Source of the DNA: Chlamydiota bacterium
Lineage (GTDB): Bacteria; Chlamydiota; Chlamydiia; Chlamydiales; Parachlamydiaceae
Reading direction: 5' to 3'
Length of the DNA stretch: 64,000 nt
Assembly: GCA_013287915.1 (NCBI GenBank)
Contig: JABDCX010000004.1
Span: 30,604-94,603 of the forward strand
The translations under genes were made by a program, and so were the position numbers. Shown here piece by piece: positions 1 through 8,929 of the stretch (within the stretch, counting starts at the first letter, position 1; the number at the start of each line of letters is the position of its first letter). A model generated the notes under the pieces. It worked only from the letters and a program-made list of their open reading frames with translations, did no database searches and was not told the origin of the DNA.

Positions 1-13
1 TGAAATCACTTCA

Positions 14-1396
14 CTAGAAGCGAATCGTCATATCAAGACCGGCCAATACCATGCCGCGCTTGCGGCCGAGATCAAAGGCAGGATTTTGCCAGTTGCGGTA
101 ATAGCCGATTTCGGGACGGATCTGAACGATCTCGTTAAAGTTGTGCGTCCAACCAATGGCATTGCTGGTGTAGGTGCCTGGAAAGCCGCTCCTCTCCCCA
201 TCCTCATCGTACCACACCTCATTGCGCAGTGTGATATAGTCTTTGTCGCTGAATTTAAACATGGTGTAGTTGAGTATTCCATAGGTCAAAACCGTTCCAG
301 GAATGTCTGGACCAATTCCCCCTCCGCCCCCATACGACTCTACAGGGCCTGCACTGGGCGTGCCTCCCACGACGGCATCGCGCTGCCACATAAAATAGGC
401 TTCAGTTTTTGTATGGATATTCTCGTTAAAGCGATGTTGCCAGGTGCCCACTAAGTAGTTAAAATTGTCGTGACCAAGCGGCTGTCCATACATCTGGAAG
501 CGACGAAACTTTGCTGCATTAATATCATTGAGCACTAAATACACCGAATCGTTGTTGTCATCTGAGACCCAGCGAACGCCTAACATTCCGGTCGGGAGGG
601 CGCCCTTATACCAAGGAGCCATGTCTGTACCTGCATGAAGTGCTGCCTGTACAGTCCAGTTCTTATTGATCATGACCGTAAACATGATCCCCGTTTGTGT
701 ATACGTGTCAAACGTAAAGAGCAACGAATGGGTTCCCATATAATTATCTGGAGCAAACTGGGTTTCAATATCGGGACACGCGATCCAGCGACCTATGCGC
801 ACAATCATCCCTTCAACTACATTGGGGAAATACACATCGACATACTGCTCTGTAAAATCGTAGCCGTAAAGTTTGTTGTCCTCTAGCAACTGCCCACTCG
901 TCCAACCACCTGCCGTCATGTAGCGATAATCAATCCCATACAGAAATGTCGAGCGGAAACCCACATCGATATGATCGGTTTGAACTGAGTCAACCTGCCT
1001 TTCCAAGCGCAGGACAAATTGATCGAGCTGAACGCTGTTGGGAACAATCCAATACGAATCTGGAGTATTGGAGTCTTTGCAATTGCTTAGATTTCCAGAG
1101 CCATTGATCCACCCGTAGAGTTTCACACGGCTCTCTTTGATCGCTTCTCCACACGGAGTTTTATAAACAGCTTTCATCAAGGGATAAACGGTATCATCGG
1201 GCGGAACACCAACTAAGGGATACCCCTGATACTCTGCAGAAGGAAATGGAGGCGCTTCAAATGGGGCTGGCAATGCTCGTCGAGGGGGTTCCTCCTTTTC
1301 AGCTTCGTCGCAACCATCCGGAAAACCTAGAGCTGGGACCAGAAGGCACAAAGCAATGATCGTTAAAAAACACCGTCGCTGGATTGAGGGATTCAT
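14..1396 (-). CDS. Outer-membrane beta-barrel porin-like protein (OmpL/BBP2-like)
   Basis: 460 aa ORF with N-terminal hydrophobic signal, aromatic/Gly alternating strands and C-terminal Phe (TIRF). Confidence 0.7.
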   Translation of the reverse strand: MNPSIQRRCFLTIIALCLLVPALGFPDGCDEAEKEEPPRRALPAPFEAPPFPSAEYQGYPLVGVPPDDTVYPLMKAVYKTPCGEAIKESRVKLYGWINGSGNLSNCKDSNTPDSYWIVPNSVQLDQFVLRLERQVDSVQTDHIDVGFRSTFLYGIDYRYMTAGGWTSGQLLEDNKLYGYDFTEQYVDVYFPNVVEGMIVRIGRWIACPDIETQFAPDNYMGTHSLLFTFDTYTQTGIMFTVMINKNWTVQAALHAGTDMAPWYKGALPTGMLGVRWVSDDNNDSVYLVLNDINAAKFRRFQMYGQPLGHDNFNYLVGTWQHRFNENIHTKTEAYFMWQRDAVVGGTPSAGPVESYGGGGGIGPDIPGTVLTYGILNYTMFKFSDKDYITLRNEVWYDEDGERSGFPGTYTSNAIGWTHNFNEIVQIRPEIGYYRNWQNPAFDLGRKRGMVLAGLDMTIRF

Positions 1397-1430
1397 AGAG
1401 CGGAATGTATCAAAAAAAAGAAATTTGACT

Positions 1431-2603
1431 CTATCCTTTTCGCAAACGTTCCACCGCTTTCACGATATTCTCGCGGTGTCCAAAGGCTGTAAGTCGAATA
1501 AATCCTTCACCTGCGGGGCCAAACCCCGCACCCGGTGTGATGACGAGTTGATACCGATCGAGAAACTCTTGAAACACATCCCACGAATTTCTCCCCTTCA
1601 CACGCACCCATAAATAGGGCGCGTTGACACCACCAAACACTTCGTACCCGAGCGCCTCGCACGCCTCCTTCAAAATCCGCGCATTTTCCATGTAGAATGC
1701 GATGAGCGCGTCGATCTCTTGCAACCCTTGCGATTCTAAAGCGGCGCACCCCCCTGTTTGGGAAATATGAGAAGCCCCATTGAATACGGTCGACATCACG
1801 CGACTCCAATCAGCCTTCACAGAAGTGCCATCGTCGTATTTCAGTTCATCTGAAACGACTGTCCACCCTAAACGCACTCCGGTAAAACCTGCTAATTTTG
1901 AGAAGGAATTCATCTCGATAGCGACTTTTCGCGCCCCTTCAATTTCAAAAATGGAGCGGGGAAGCTTCGGATCCTGAATGTAGTGTGAGTAGGCGGCGTC
2001 AAAGAGAATGATCGAGCGATGCGCTACTGCAAACTGCACCAGCTTTTCCAGCTGTGCTCGAGTAGCGACGGTGCCTGTAGGGTTATTAGGAGAACAAAAA
2101 TAGATCAGGTCGACATTTTCCAGTTTTTCCAGATCGGGAAAAAAATGATTTTCCGGAAGGCAAGGCAGCCAAATTATTTTCTTCACCCCTTGGATCAAAC
2201 TCCCATCGACATAAACGGGGTAGGCAGGATCTTGAATGGCGATCGTCACACCCTCCCCAAAGAGCATCTGCAACCTGCCAATGTCGCATTTAGCTCCATC
2301 GGAGATAAAGATGTCATCGGGAGAAACGCGGTTTGAATAGAGCTTCAAGGCAATTTTCTCGCGGAGCGCTTTCATCCCTTGTTCGGGTCCATACCCCACA
2401 TAGCCCTTTACACTCCCCATTCCCGCGGATGCTTCAACAAGCGCCTGGGCAATCGCTCCGGGGATTGGCTCTGTGGTGTCTCCAATCCCTAAACTGATCA
2501 ACGAGGCTTCCGGATGCTGCGCCAGAAATTGCCTCTTGCGCGCATTAATTTCAGGAAAAAGATAGCTCGCCTTCAAGCGAGTCATGTTTCGATTGCGTTC
2601 CAT
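1431..2603 (-). CDS. dapL: LL-diaminopimelate aminotransferase
   Basis: 390 aa; PLP aminotransferase motifs (FCSPNNPTGTVATRAQL, EMNSFSKLAGFTGVRLGW), typical DapL N-terminus. Confidence 0.88.
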   Translation of the reverse strand: MERNRNMTRLKASYLFPEINARKRQFLAQHPEASLISLGIGDTTEPIPGAIAQALVEASAGMGSVKGYVGYGPEQGMKALREKIALKLYSNRVSPDDIFISDGAKCDIGRLQMLFGEGVTIAIQDPAYPVYVDGSLIQGVKKIIWLPCLPENHFFPDLEKLENVDLIYFCSPNNPTGTVATRAQLEKLVQFAVAHRSIILFDAAYSHYIQDPKLPRSIFEIEGARKVAIEMNSFSKLAGFTGVRLGWTVVSDELKYDDGTSVKADWSRVMSTVFNGASHISQTGGCAALESQGLQEIDALIAFYMENARILKEACEALGYEVFGGVNAPYLWVRVKGRNSWDVFQEFLDRYQLVITPGAGFGPAGEGFIRLTAFGHRENIVKAVERLRKG

Positions 2604-2730
2604 TTAGAATATCCTGCACCTTTATCTCTTAGCATATTTTTCTAAAGGTATTTGCGACACAAGATAGAGCGGATAGTTATAGATATCCTATAAAAGTGCA
2701 ACTGATTCCTTCGGAAAACGTGGAGATTTT

Positions 2731-2790
2731 CACGTTTTTCGTTGGAAAAACGTGTGACAGAACCACGTTTTTCCAACGAAAAACGTGGTT
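2731..2790. repeat. Nested palindromic repeat (two mutually inverted copies of cacgtttttcgttggaaaaacgtg)
   Basis: 2731-2754 cacgtttttcgttggaaaaacgtg; 2764-2787 cacgtttttccaacgaaaaacgtg is its exact reverse complement, and each copy is itself near-palindromic. Confidence 0.85.
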
Positions 2791-2832
2791 CCACAAGTTT
2801 TAATTAATGTGTTGATCCGCGGTCTTTTGTAT

Positions 2833-2946
2833 TTAAATAGCTGACAATAAAATATTTACATCTATTATACCATTTAATCCACCAAATTTTTCAATGAATA
2901 TATCATGCATTTCAATAACTTCTTCAAGAGTTAGATATTTAATCAT
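2833..2946 (-). pseudogene. Truncated Doc-like toxin (N-terminal fragment only)
   Basis: Manual translation MIKYLTLEEVIEMHDIFIEKFGGLNGIIDVNILLSAI*, resembling the Doc N-terminus; its ATG overlaps the stop of the upstream gene (ATGA); no Fic/Doc catalytic motif follows. Absent from the supplied ORF list because of its length. Confidence 0.6.
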
Positions 2947-3197
2947 TTTTTCGCCAAGCGTTTCAATACATGCGCTTTATCAATTAATAATTCTTTTAAT
3001 AGTTTGTTAAATTCGTTTTTTTCAAGATCCTTATGTTTTCTTTTGTTTTTTTCAAGATCTGGTAGATGCTCAATAACAAATTGTCTTAGACTAATTCCCT
3101 CCTTAGCCGCCAGCATTTTAATATAAGTATGCTGATCAGCAGGAAAATCAATCGTTAAACGAACGGTCTCTTGTTTATGATGCTGCTGTTGTGTCAT
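2943..3197 (-). CDS. Small antitoxin-like protein (RHH/CopG-like)
   Basis: 84 aa from the internal start MTQQQHHKQETVRLTIDFPADQHTYIKMLAAKEGISLRQFVIEHL, preceded by an aggaggt RBS; supplied ORF start (3434) is probably over-extended. Confidence 0.65.
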   Translation of the reverse strand: MTQQQHHKQETVRLTIDFPADQHTYIKMLAAKEGISLRQFVIEHLPDLEKNKRKHKDLEKNEFNKLLKELLIDKAHVLKRLAKK

Positions 3198-3364
3198 ATA
3201 ATACCTCCTTCCCCTTCTTTTAAAGATACCGTATCGCCGTAAATAAGTCAAGTGAAAGATAACTTTTTGGTTTGGTGCCATTGGGACAAATTTAGCAAAA
3301 TGGTACAGTGTCGAGGTATACCAGACGCTCTTTGCTTTTCGCATTTGCGAAGCGCCCTCACAGG

Positions 3365-4264
3365 ATGAAACGCAACATAAGGCAGACAATGACCATCCAA
3401 CAAACGATTGAAAAAGGGGTGTATGTCGCTGCACTCACACCGCTACGCTCCAATTTGCGCTGCCATGACGCTGTGTTGGCAAAACATTGCTTAAACCTGC
3501 TCGAGCGAGGATGCCAAGGTGTCGTTGTCTTTGGGACGACAGGAGAAGGCGCCTCGTTTTCAGTGAAGGAAAAAATCAAAACGATCAGAAGCATCATCGC
3601 GCGCGGAGTGAATCCAAGAAAATTGATCGTGGGCAATGGCGCTGCTTGCCTTCAGGATACGATCGATTTGACCGTAGCGACGACAAAGCTCGGTTGTTTA
3701 GCTTCTCTGATCTGCCCTCCCTGTTTTTATAAACAGGTGACAGAGGAAGGGATCATCGCCTTTTATCGAGAAGTGATTCAACGCGTTGACGACCCGCGTC
3801 TAAAAATTTTGCTCTACCATATTCCCCAGCTTAGTGGGGTGCCAATCACAGTCCCGATCTTGAAAAAACTCTCCGACGAGTTCCCAAACAACGTGATCGG
3901 CATTAAGGAAAGCGAAGGAAATATGTCCCTAATCCAAGCGATTTTACAAGCCATTCCACACACCCAGCTTTTCGTCGGCAAAGAGATGCTCCTTCCTCAA
4001 GCTCTCGCTTGTGGAGGCTCAGGAACCATTTGCGGCATTGGCAATCTATGGCCAGAACTCGTGCGCACTCTCTACGAAAAGGGGGAATGTCCCGAGCTGT
4101 CTAGGCGCGTTGAGGCGATTGGACAATACCCCTTTGTCCCTTTCTGCAAGGCCTTAATGGACAAAAATCAGTACCGCAACTGGAACCAGGTCCGCCCTCC
4201 TTTAAGCCCATTAAGCACTCACGAGAGCGAAACAATTAAGAAATATCTGTCACAAATCTCTTAA
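3365..4264 (+). CDS. DapA/N-acetylneuraminate lyase superfamily aldolase
   Basis: GTTGE motif, LYHIPQ, catalytic-lysine context VIGIKES; start could also be 3389. Confidence 0.8.
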   Translation: MKRNIRQTMTIQQTIEKGVYVAALTPLRSNLRCHDAVLAKHCLNLLERGCQGVVVFGTTGEGASFSVKEKIKTIRSIIARGVNPRKLIVGNGAACLQDTIDLTVATTKLGCLASLICPPCFYKQVTEEGIIAFYREVIQRVDDPRLKILLYHIPQLSGVPITVPILKKLSDEFPNNVIGIKESEGNMSLIQAILQAIPHTQLFVGKEMLLPQALACGGSGTICGIGNLWPELVRTLYEKGECPELSRRVEAIGQYPFVPFCKALMDKNQYRNWNQVRPPLSPLSTHESETIKKYLSQIS

Positions 4265-4327
4265 ATTTTTTTTCAAGCTGACAACGATACAGCTCTCTGA
4301 TATACTCAGCGGTAGTATTTCGAGGTT

Positions 4328-5413
4328 ATGATGAAAATCCGCTTGTTATCTCTCTTCATTTTAGCGCAATTTTCTTTCCTGCTGCCCTGCTATGTGAATG
4401 AGTACTTCAGTAAAAACCCACATGTGATCAAAGAGGAGATCATCTCTCCTCAACTCGATACGTACGACTGCCACAGCTCATGCATCATTGAAGCAGCTCC
4501 AGGCATCTTATGCGCTGTGTGGAAGGCCGGAATAGGCAGTGGATTCAGCAATATCGACATGCAAAACCATGTTGGCATCTGGATGTCGCGATGCATCCAG
4601 GGAGAGTGGTCCTCTCCTCAACAAATAGTCGACTCTCCTGATTCCGTTTGCTGGTCTCCTGTGCTCACTCAATTTCCCTCGGGAGAAGTAGGCCTCTTCT
4701 ACCGCATCGGAAAAGACCCACGCCACACCCTTTCTCTCCTCAAACGCTCAGCGGACGGAGGCGTGACCTGGTCAGAAGCCGAAATATTACCAGCCGGAAT
4801 TGTGGGACCGACAAAAGCAAAACCAGTCTATGACAAGGCTGGCAATATGATCTGCGGTTCTTCTGTCGAAGCGGGTTCCCCTGAGAGTTCTCTAAAAGCC
4901 ACGGCATGTTGGATTGAAATTTTCTCTCAAGACACGTCTCAATGGACAAAATATGGGCCCCTGGAGATCCCTGGAAAGCGATTTGGGTGCATTGAACCCG
5001 CCCTATTCTGGACGCAAAATGGGACCTTAAAATTGGTCTGTCGCGACCGTTCTTTTAAAACTGGATCTGAAGGATGGATCTGGACAGCTGAATCGATGGA
5101 TGGTGGTAAAACCTGGAACCCGCTTGAAAAAACCACATTGCCAAACCCCGATTCAGGAATCGCCGTTGCTCCACTCGATCCAAACACAATTCTTTTGTTC
5201 TACAACCACTCCCACACAACGCGTTATCCCTTGAGCTGCGCAGAGACGCAGGATGGGGGAAATACGTGGACCCCTCTTTTCGACATCGAAACAGAATCGG
5301 GAGAATTTCCCTCAGCACTCGTCGATTCAGAAGGAACTATTCATGTCACGTATGCCTGGCAGCCTCCTGGAAAAGTGCAAAGAACGGTCAAACATATCAT
5401 CATTAAGAAATAA
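4328..5413 (+). CDS. Exported sialidase-like BNR/Asp-box protein
   Basis: Signal peptide plus three Asp boxes (SADGGVTW, SMDGGKTW, TQDGGNTW). Confidence 0.75.
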   Translation: MMKIRLLSLFILAQFSFLLPCYVNEYFSKNPHVIKEEIISPQLDTYDCHSSCIIEAAPGILCAVWKAGIGSGFSNIDMQNHVGIWMSRCIQGEWSSPQQIVDSPDSVCWSPVLTQFPSGEVGLFYRIGKDPRHTLSLLKRSADGGVTWSEAEILPAGIVGPTKAKPVYDKAGNMICGSSVEAGSPESSLKATACWIEIFSQDTSQWTKYGPLEIPGKRFGCIEPALFWTQNGTLKLVCRDRSFKTGSEGWIWTAESMDGGKTWNPLEKTTLPNPDSGIAVAPLDPNTILLFYNHSHTTRYPLSCAETQDGGNTWTPLFDIETESGEFPSALVDSEGTIHVTYAWQPPGKVQRTVKHIIIKK

Positions 5414-5449
5414 TAATACAACACCTCTCTAATCGATAGGATTTTCCTC

Positions 5450-6931
5450 ATGAACCCACCAAATAGATGTGAAATAAATCACAATAACAACAATAGTTCT
5501 CTACAGAATCAAAACGGTTTCCCACCCTTATCAAATGCCGATGCTGAAAAAGTGGAAACCGTAAAATATGTGCTTGCGACGCTCGATTCTGAACTAGACT
5601 GTGCAGCCATCGGCGATACGGTCTTGATGGAAGCGGTTACCTTAGAAGCCGTTCAAGTTGCCCTTCGAACTTCCTCAGAAATCCAAAACCAGCTCATCAC
5701 AAACCGCATCTTAAAAGTAACGATTGCCGGGATAAACCAGATGATGCCCTTTTTTGAAAGAATGTTGACGGCAACACCCTTAATTTTACGCAATTTAAAC
5801 CTGACCCATATCAGACAAGTGGGAGAGGGAATACCTCTCGATCAATCCGCTCTTTGGTATGCCCTGTGCCACGATGCCGATTTCCTCGATAGCCGGATCC
5901 GTGCCCTTGATGAGGTCGAGGCGCGGCATAGAGAACTCGAGAGAAAATATAGTAAAAATGTAAAACATCCCGAAATGGTAGAAGCGACCCAAGAGAAAGG
6001 CCTCCTTTGGGGCACGATTGAACATAGACTCTCAGAGTTAAGAGCCCACGGGAATATCTCTCAGAAAGCAGCCCGATCGTCTTATCATTTGACAATCAAA
6101 GATATTCTTCAAGCAACCGCCACAGAAATCGAAAAAATCGGGTGCCGCCTGACAATGGCCGCATGCCAATTTATCCGCCCAGAAGTCACGGCTCAAATAG
6201 ACCTCGCCAAGTTTGTTTCAAACTCAGATAACGATGATGATGACGATGATGTCAACTCATTTGCGGAGCAAAAAGAGGTGCATGCCTACCTAGAAAAGCA
6301 AATAAGAAGCGCAAAAACCCTGGTACACTCGGCTAACGGTGGAAGCAGCAGTGGAGGAAACAGAGATGGACAAGCAGGACGCCCACTCTCCCTTCAACGA
6401 GCCAATGAACTCATTGAAGAAGCCATTTACACGGCTGGAAAAAACACGCCCTGGGACAGCGTTGGCATTACTGTCAAAAACAATGAAATAAACGTCGTTA
6501 TCGACGACGAGTATATATACAATGACACACCACTCGTTGCACACTGTTTTGAATCGTATCCAGATCATTTTCTTTTCACTCTGGATGTGGAGAAATTGAG
6601 TCAGTTTGAGGTGGATGACCTCTTCCATAACTGGAAATTTGATGGGGAATCGGACTTTATTCCCGTTAAACATCAAGGCCATCTATGCTATAAATACACG
6701 TGGAAAAATGTGGATAAACCTTATCGGATCTTGATGGACGATCCAGTCAAACCAGAAAGCGTGGAGATTCGCAACGGGGAGCGCTACATCAAAAAGAAAC
6801 TCGTCGACAAGGTCTTTACCGAAGCAAAAAGGCGCCTAGAGTTGATTGGAGATGAAAAGTACGCCATAATGCTAAGCCTTTTCAAATTGGCTCCGGAACT
6901 CAACCAAGACACCTTATCAAAAGCGACTTAG
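5450..6931 (+). CDS. Hypothetical protein with poly-Asp tract
   Basis: 493 aa ORF, contains NSDNDDDDDDVNS; no recognised domain. Confidence 0.6.
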   Translation: MNPPNRCEINHNNNNSSLQNQNGFPPLSNADAEKVETVKYVLATLDSELDCAAIGDTVLMEAVTLEAVQVALRTSSEIQNQLITNRILKVTIAGINQMMPFFERMLTATPLILRNLNLTHIRQVGEGIPLDQSALWYALCHDADFLDSRIRALDEVEARHRELERKYSKNVKHPEMVEATQEKGLLWGTIEHRLSELRAHGNISQKAARSSYHLTIKDILQATATEIEKIGCRLTMAACQFIRPEVTAQIDLAKFVSNSDNDDDDDDVNSFAEQKEVHAYLEKQIRSAKTLVHSANGGSSSGGNRDGQAGRPLSLQRANELIEEAIYTAGKNTPWDSVGITVKNNEINVVIDDEYIYNDTPLVAHCFESYPDHFLFTLDVEKLSQFEVDDLFHNWKFDGESDFIPVKHQGHLCYKYTWKNVDKPYRILMDDPVKPESVEIRNGERYIKKKLVDKVFTEAKRRLELIGDEKYAIMLSLFKLAPELNQDTLSKAT

Positions 6932-7842
6932 TCGCTCACATTGGTGTCGACAAGGAAATTGCTGTTGTTAGCTATCGGCAAATAGGGGCGCGCGAGTCGC
7001 TCTTGTTGGCAGCTTTCACAACCCGTTCCAAACCGATAGCTCAAGCCGATGCAAACGTTGGCATCGTAATTGCGAAAGCGGTTGCTGGAGTTGCCGACTG
7101 GGCCCATATAAACGCCATGCGCCTCTAAATCGAGACAGGCCGTTAAAGGCGCTCGAAAAGAGGCTCCGATCAGATAAGTCCCAGAGCGCTTTCCTGAATA
7201 CATCAAACTGCTGTTGTAGGGAGCACCAGCCCACACCATCGATTCTCCACCATTCTCAAAAATATGGCGCCAAAAAAGACTCACCTGGCTCACCGCACGG
7301 AAACGAGCAGGAACTTGAAATACCGTTTCGCGCGCCGTATTCACATTAGCCGTTCCTAAGACGCCAAACTCATCGTATCCTTCCCAGAGATACCCAACCT
7401 GAAAACGGACCTGCCCGATTGAGGGATCAAGAGCAAAAACGCCAAAATTTTTGTTAAACATCCAATCGATCACGACACCGCCTTGAAACCCATTGCAACA
7501 AGGATCGCGGCGAAAAACACCCCCTGTGACAAACCCCTGCTGCTGCACGCCGCCGGTATCATTTACAACGGGGCCTCTTCCGTACCAATCGTAGACGCCA
7601 TAGCTTCCCCCCACTTGCACGCCAAATAGATCGAAGAGAGTAGTGCCCAAGTTCACCCCGATCAACACCCCGGTATTTCCATTCCACGTCCCCTCTGGAA
7701 GTCCGCGGAAATCGTCGTAGGCGATATTCACTTCCCCAACGAGAGGAAAAGACGAGCCACACCAATCATCGGCAAACATCTGACCTCGCAAGGAAACGAT
7801 TGCTAAAAGGGACAGGGCAAAAAAACGGGCAACATGCATCAT
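6928..7842 (-). CDS. Outer-membrane beta-barrel protein
   Basis: Signal peptide, Cys/Gly/aromatic-rich strands, 304 aa; 4-nt tail-to-tail overlap with previous CDS. Confidence 0.65.
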   Translation of the reverse strand: MMHVARFFALSLLAIVSLRGQMFADDWCGSSFPLVGEVNIAYDDFRGLPEGTWNGNTGVLIGVNLGTTLFDLFGVQVGGSYGVYDWYGRGPVVNDTGGVQQQGFVTGGVFRRDPCCNGFQGGVVIDWMFNKNFGVFALDPSIGQVRFQVGYLWEGYDEFGVLGTANVNTARETVFQVPARFRAVSQVSLFWRHIFENGGESMVWAGAPYNSSLMYSGKRSGTYLIGASFRAPLTACLDLEAHGVYMGPVGNSSNRFRNYDANVCIGLSYRFGTGCESCQQERLARPYLPIANNSNFLVDTNVSD

Positions 7843-7948
7843 ATTGATCTCCTCCGGTAGTACCGTGCAAGCCCCATATATACCAATTATTCGATTGAAA
7901 ACAATTTAAATTTTTAGGATGATTCTTTTTCACTCATCGGAGTTACGC

Positions 7949-8929
7949 ATGCAACACGTGTTCACAACGTTGATTTTCGCTTTCATCCCATTGATCTCTT
8001 TTGCAGAAGAGCTCTATCTGAGCAACGTTGAACAATTGACGTTTTCCCTCATGGGCTTCGAAAAGGCGGGAGAGGCATACTTTTCATCCGATGATGCCGC
8101 CATTCTTTTTCAAGCAGTCCCAACAGGACAAAAAGAGTATCAAATCTACCGAATGGATTTGAAAGAAAGGGTCCCCATCCTTGTCAGCACGGGAAAAGGG
8201 GCCTGCACCTGCGCCTATTTCCATCCAAGCAAACAGAAGATCATCTTTGCTTCAAGCCACTCCGACCCCAACCCTGCAACTGAAAAAGAACCTCACATCG
8301 GATATAAATGGGAATTGACCCCCTACATGAATATCTACGAAGCCAATCCCGATGGCACCGATTTAAAACCGCTAACCTCGGGGCCAGCCTACCATGCAGA
8401 GTGCGCCTACTCCCCCGATGGGACAAAAATCGTTTACGCAAGCAATGAAAGCGGCAGCATGAATCTCTACATGATGAATAGCGATGGCTCACATGTACGC
8501 CAATTGACCCATACGACAAACTGCTACAACGGGGGGCCCTTTTTTTCCCCCGATGGGACGCAAGTCGTCTTTCGCGCCGACAGAGAACATCCCGATCTGC
8601 TTCAAATCTATCTGTTCGACCTAGCCGACGATAGCGAAACTCAACTCACCAACAATCGCGCTGTCAATTGGGCGCCGTACTGGTACCCCGATGGAGAAAG
8701 CATCGCCTTTACTACCTCTCTCCATGGTCATCATCGCTATGAAATCTATCTCTTGCATCTTGAAACAGGCGCTCTTTGCCGCCTCACAGACAGCCCCGGA
8801 TTTGATGGCCTCCCTGTGTTCAGTCACGATGGCAAAAAACTCCTATGGACCTCTAAACGCAGCGATGATCGCTCCTGCCAAATCTTCATCGCCAATTTCC
8901 AAAACCCCTTTACAGAGAATCATCCATGA
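7949..8929 (+). CDS. TolB-like beta-propeller (WD40/PD40) exported protein
   Basis: Signal peptide MQHVFTTLIFAFIPLISFAEE; repeated YSPDGTKIVYAS / FSPDGTQVVFRA / WYPDGESIAFTT / FSHDGKKLLWTS. Confidence 0.82.
   Translation: MQHVFTTLIFAFIPLISFAEELYLSNVEQLTFSLMGFEKAGEAYFSSDDAAILFQAVPTGQKEYQIYRMDLKERVPILVSTGKGACTCAYFHPSKQKIIFASSHSDPNPATEKEPHIGYKWELTPYMNIYEANPDGTDLKPLTSGPAYHAECAYSPDGTKIVYASNESGSMNLYMMNSDGSHVRQLTHTTNCYNGGPFFSPDGTQVVFRADREHPDLLQIYLFDLADDSETQLTNNRAVNWAPYWYPDGESIAFTTSLHGHHRYEIYLLHLETGALCRLTDSPGFDGLPVFSHDGKKLLWTSKRSDDRSCQIFIANFQNPFTENHP

Noticed and set aside
3198-3434. N-terminal extension of the antitoxin-like ORF
   Set aside because: A good aggaggt RBS and a typical antitoxin N-terminus occur at the internal ATG (3197); the extension overlaps the divergent aldolase gene start.
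6233-6253. GAT/GAC trinucleotide run in 5450..6931
   Set aside because: In-frame poly-Asp coding tract, a simple low-complexity sequence; no evidence of phase-variable function.
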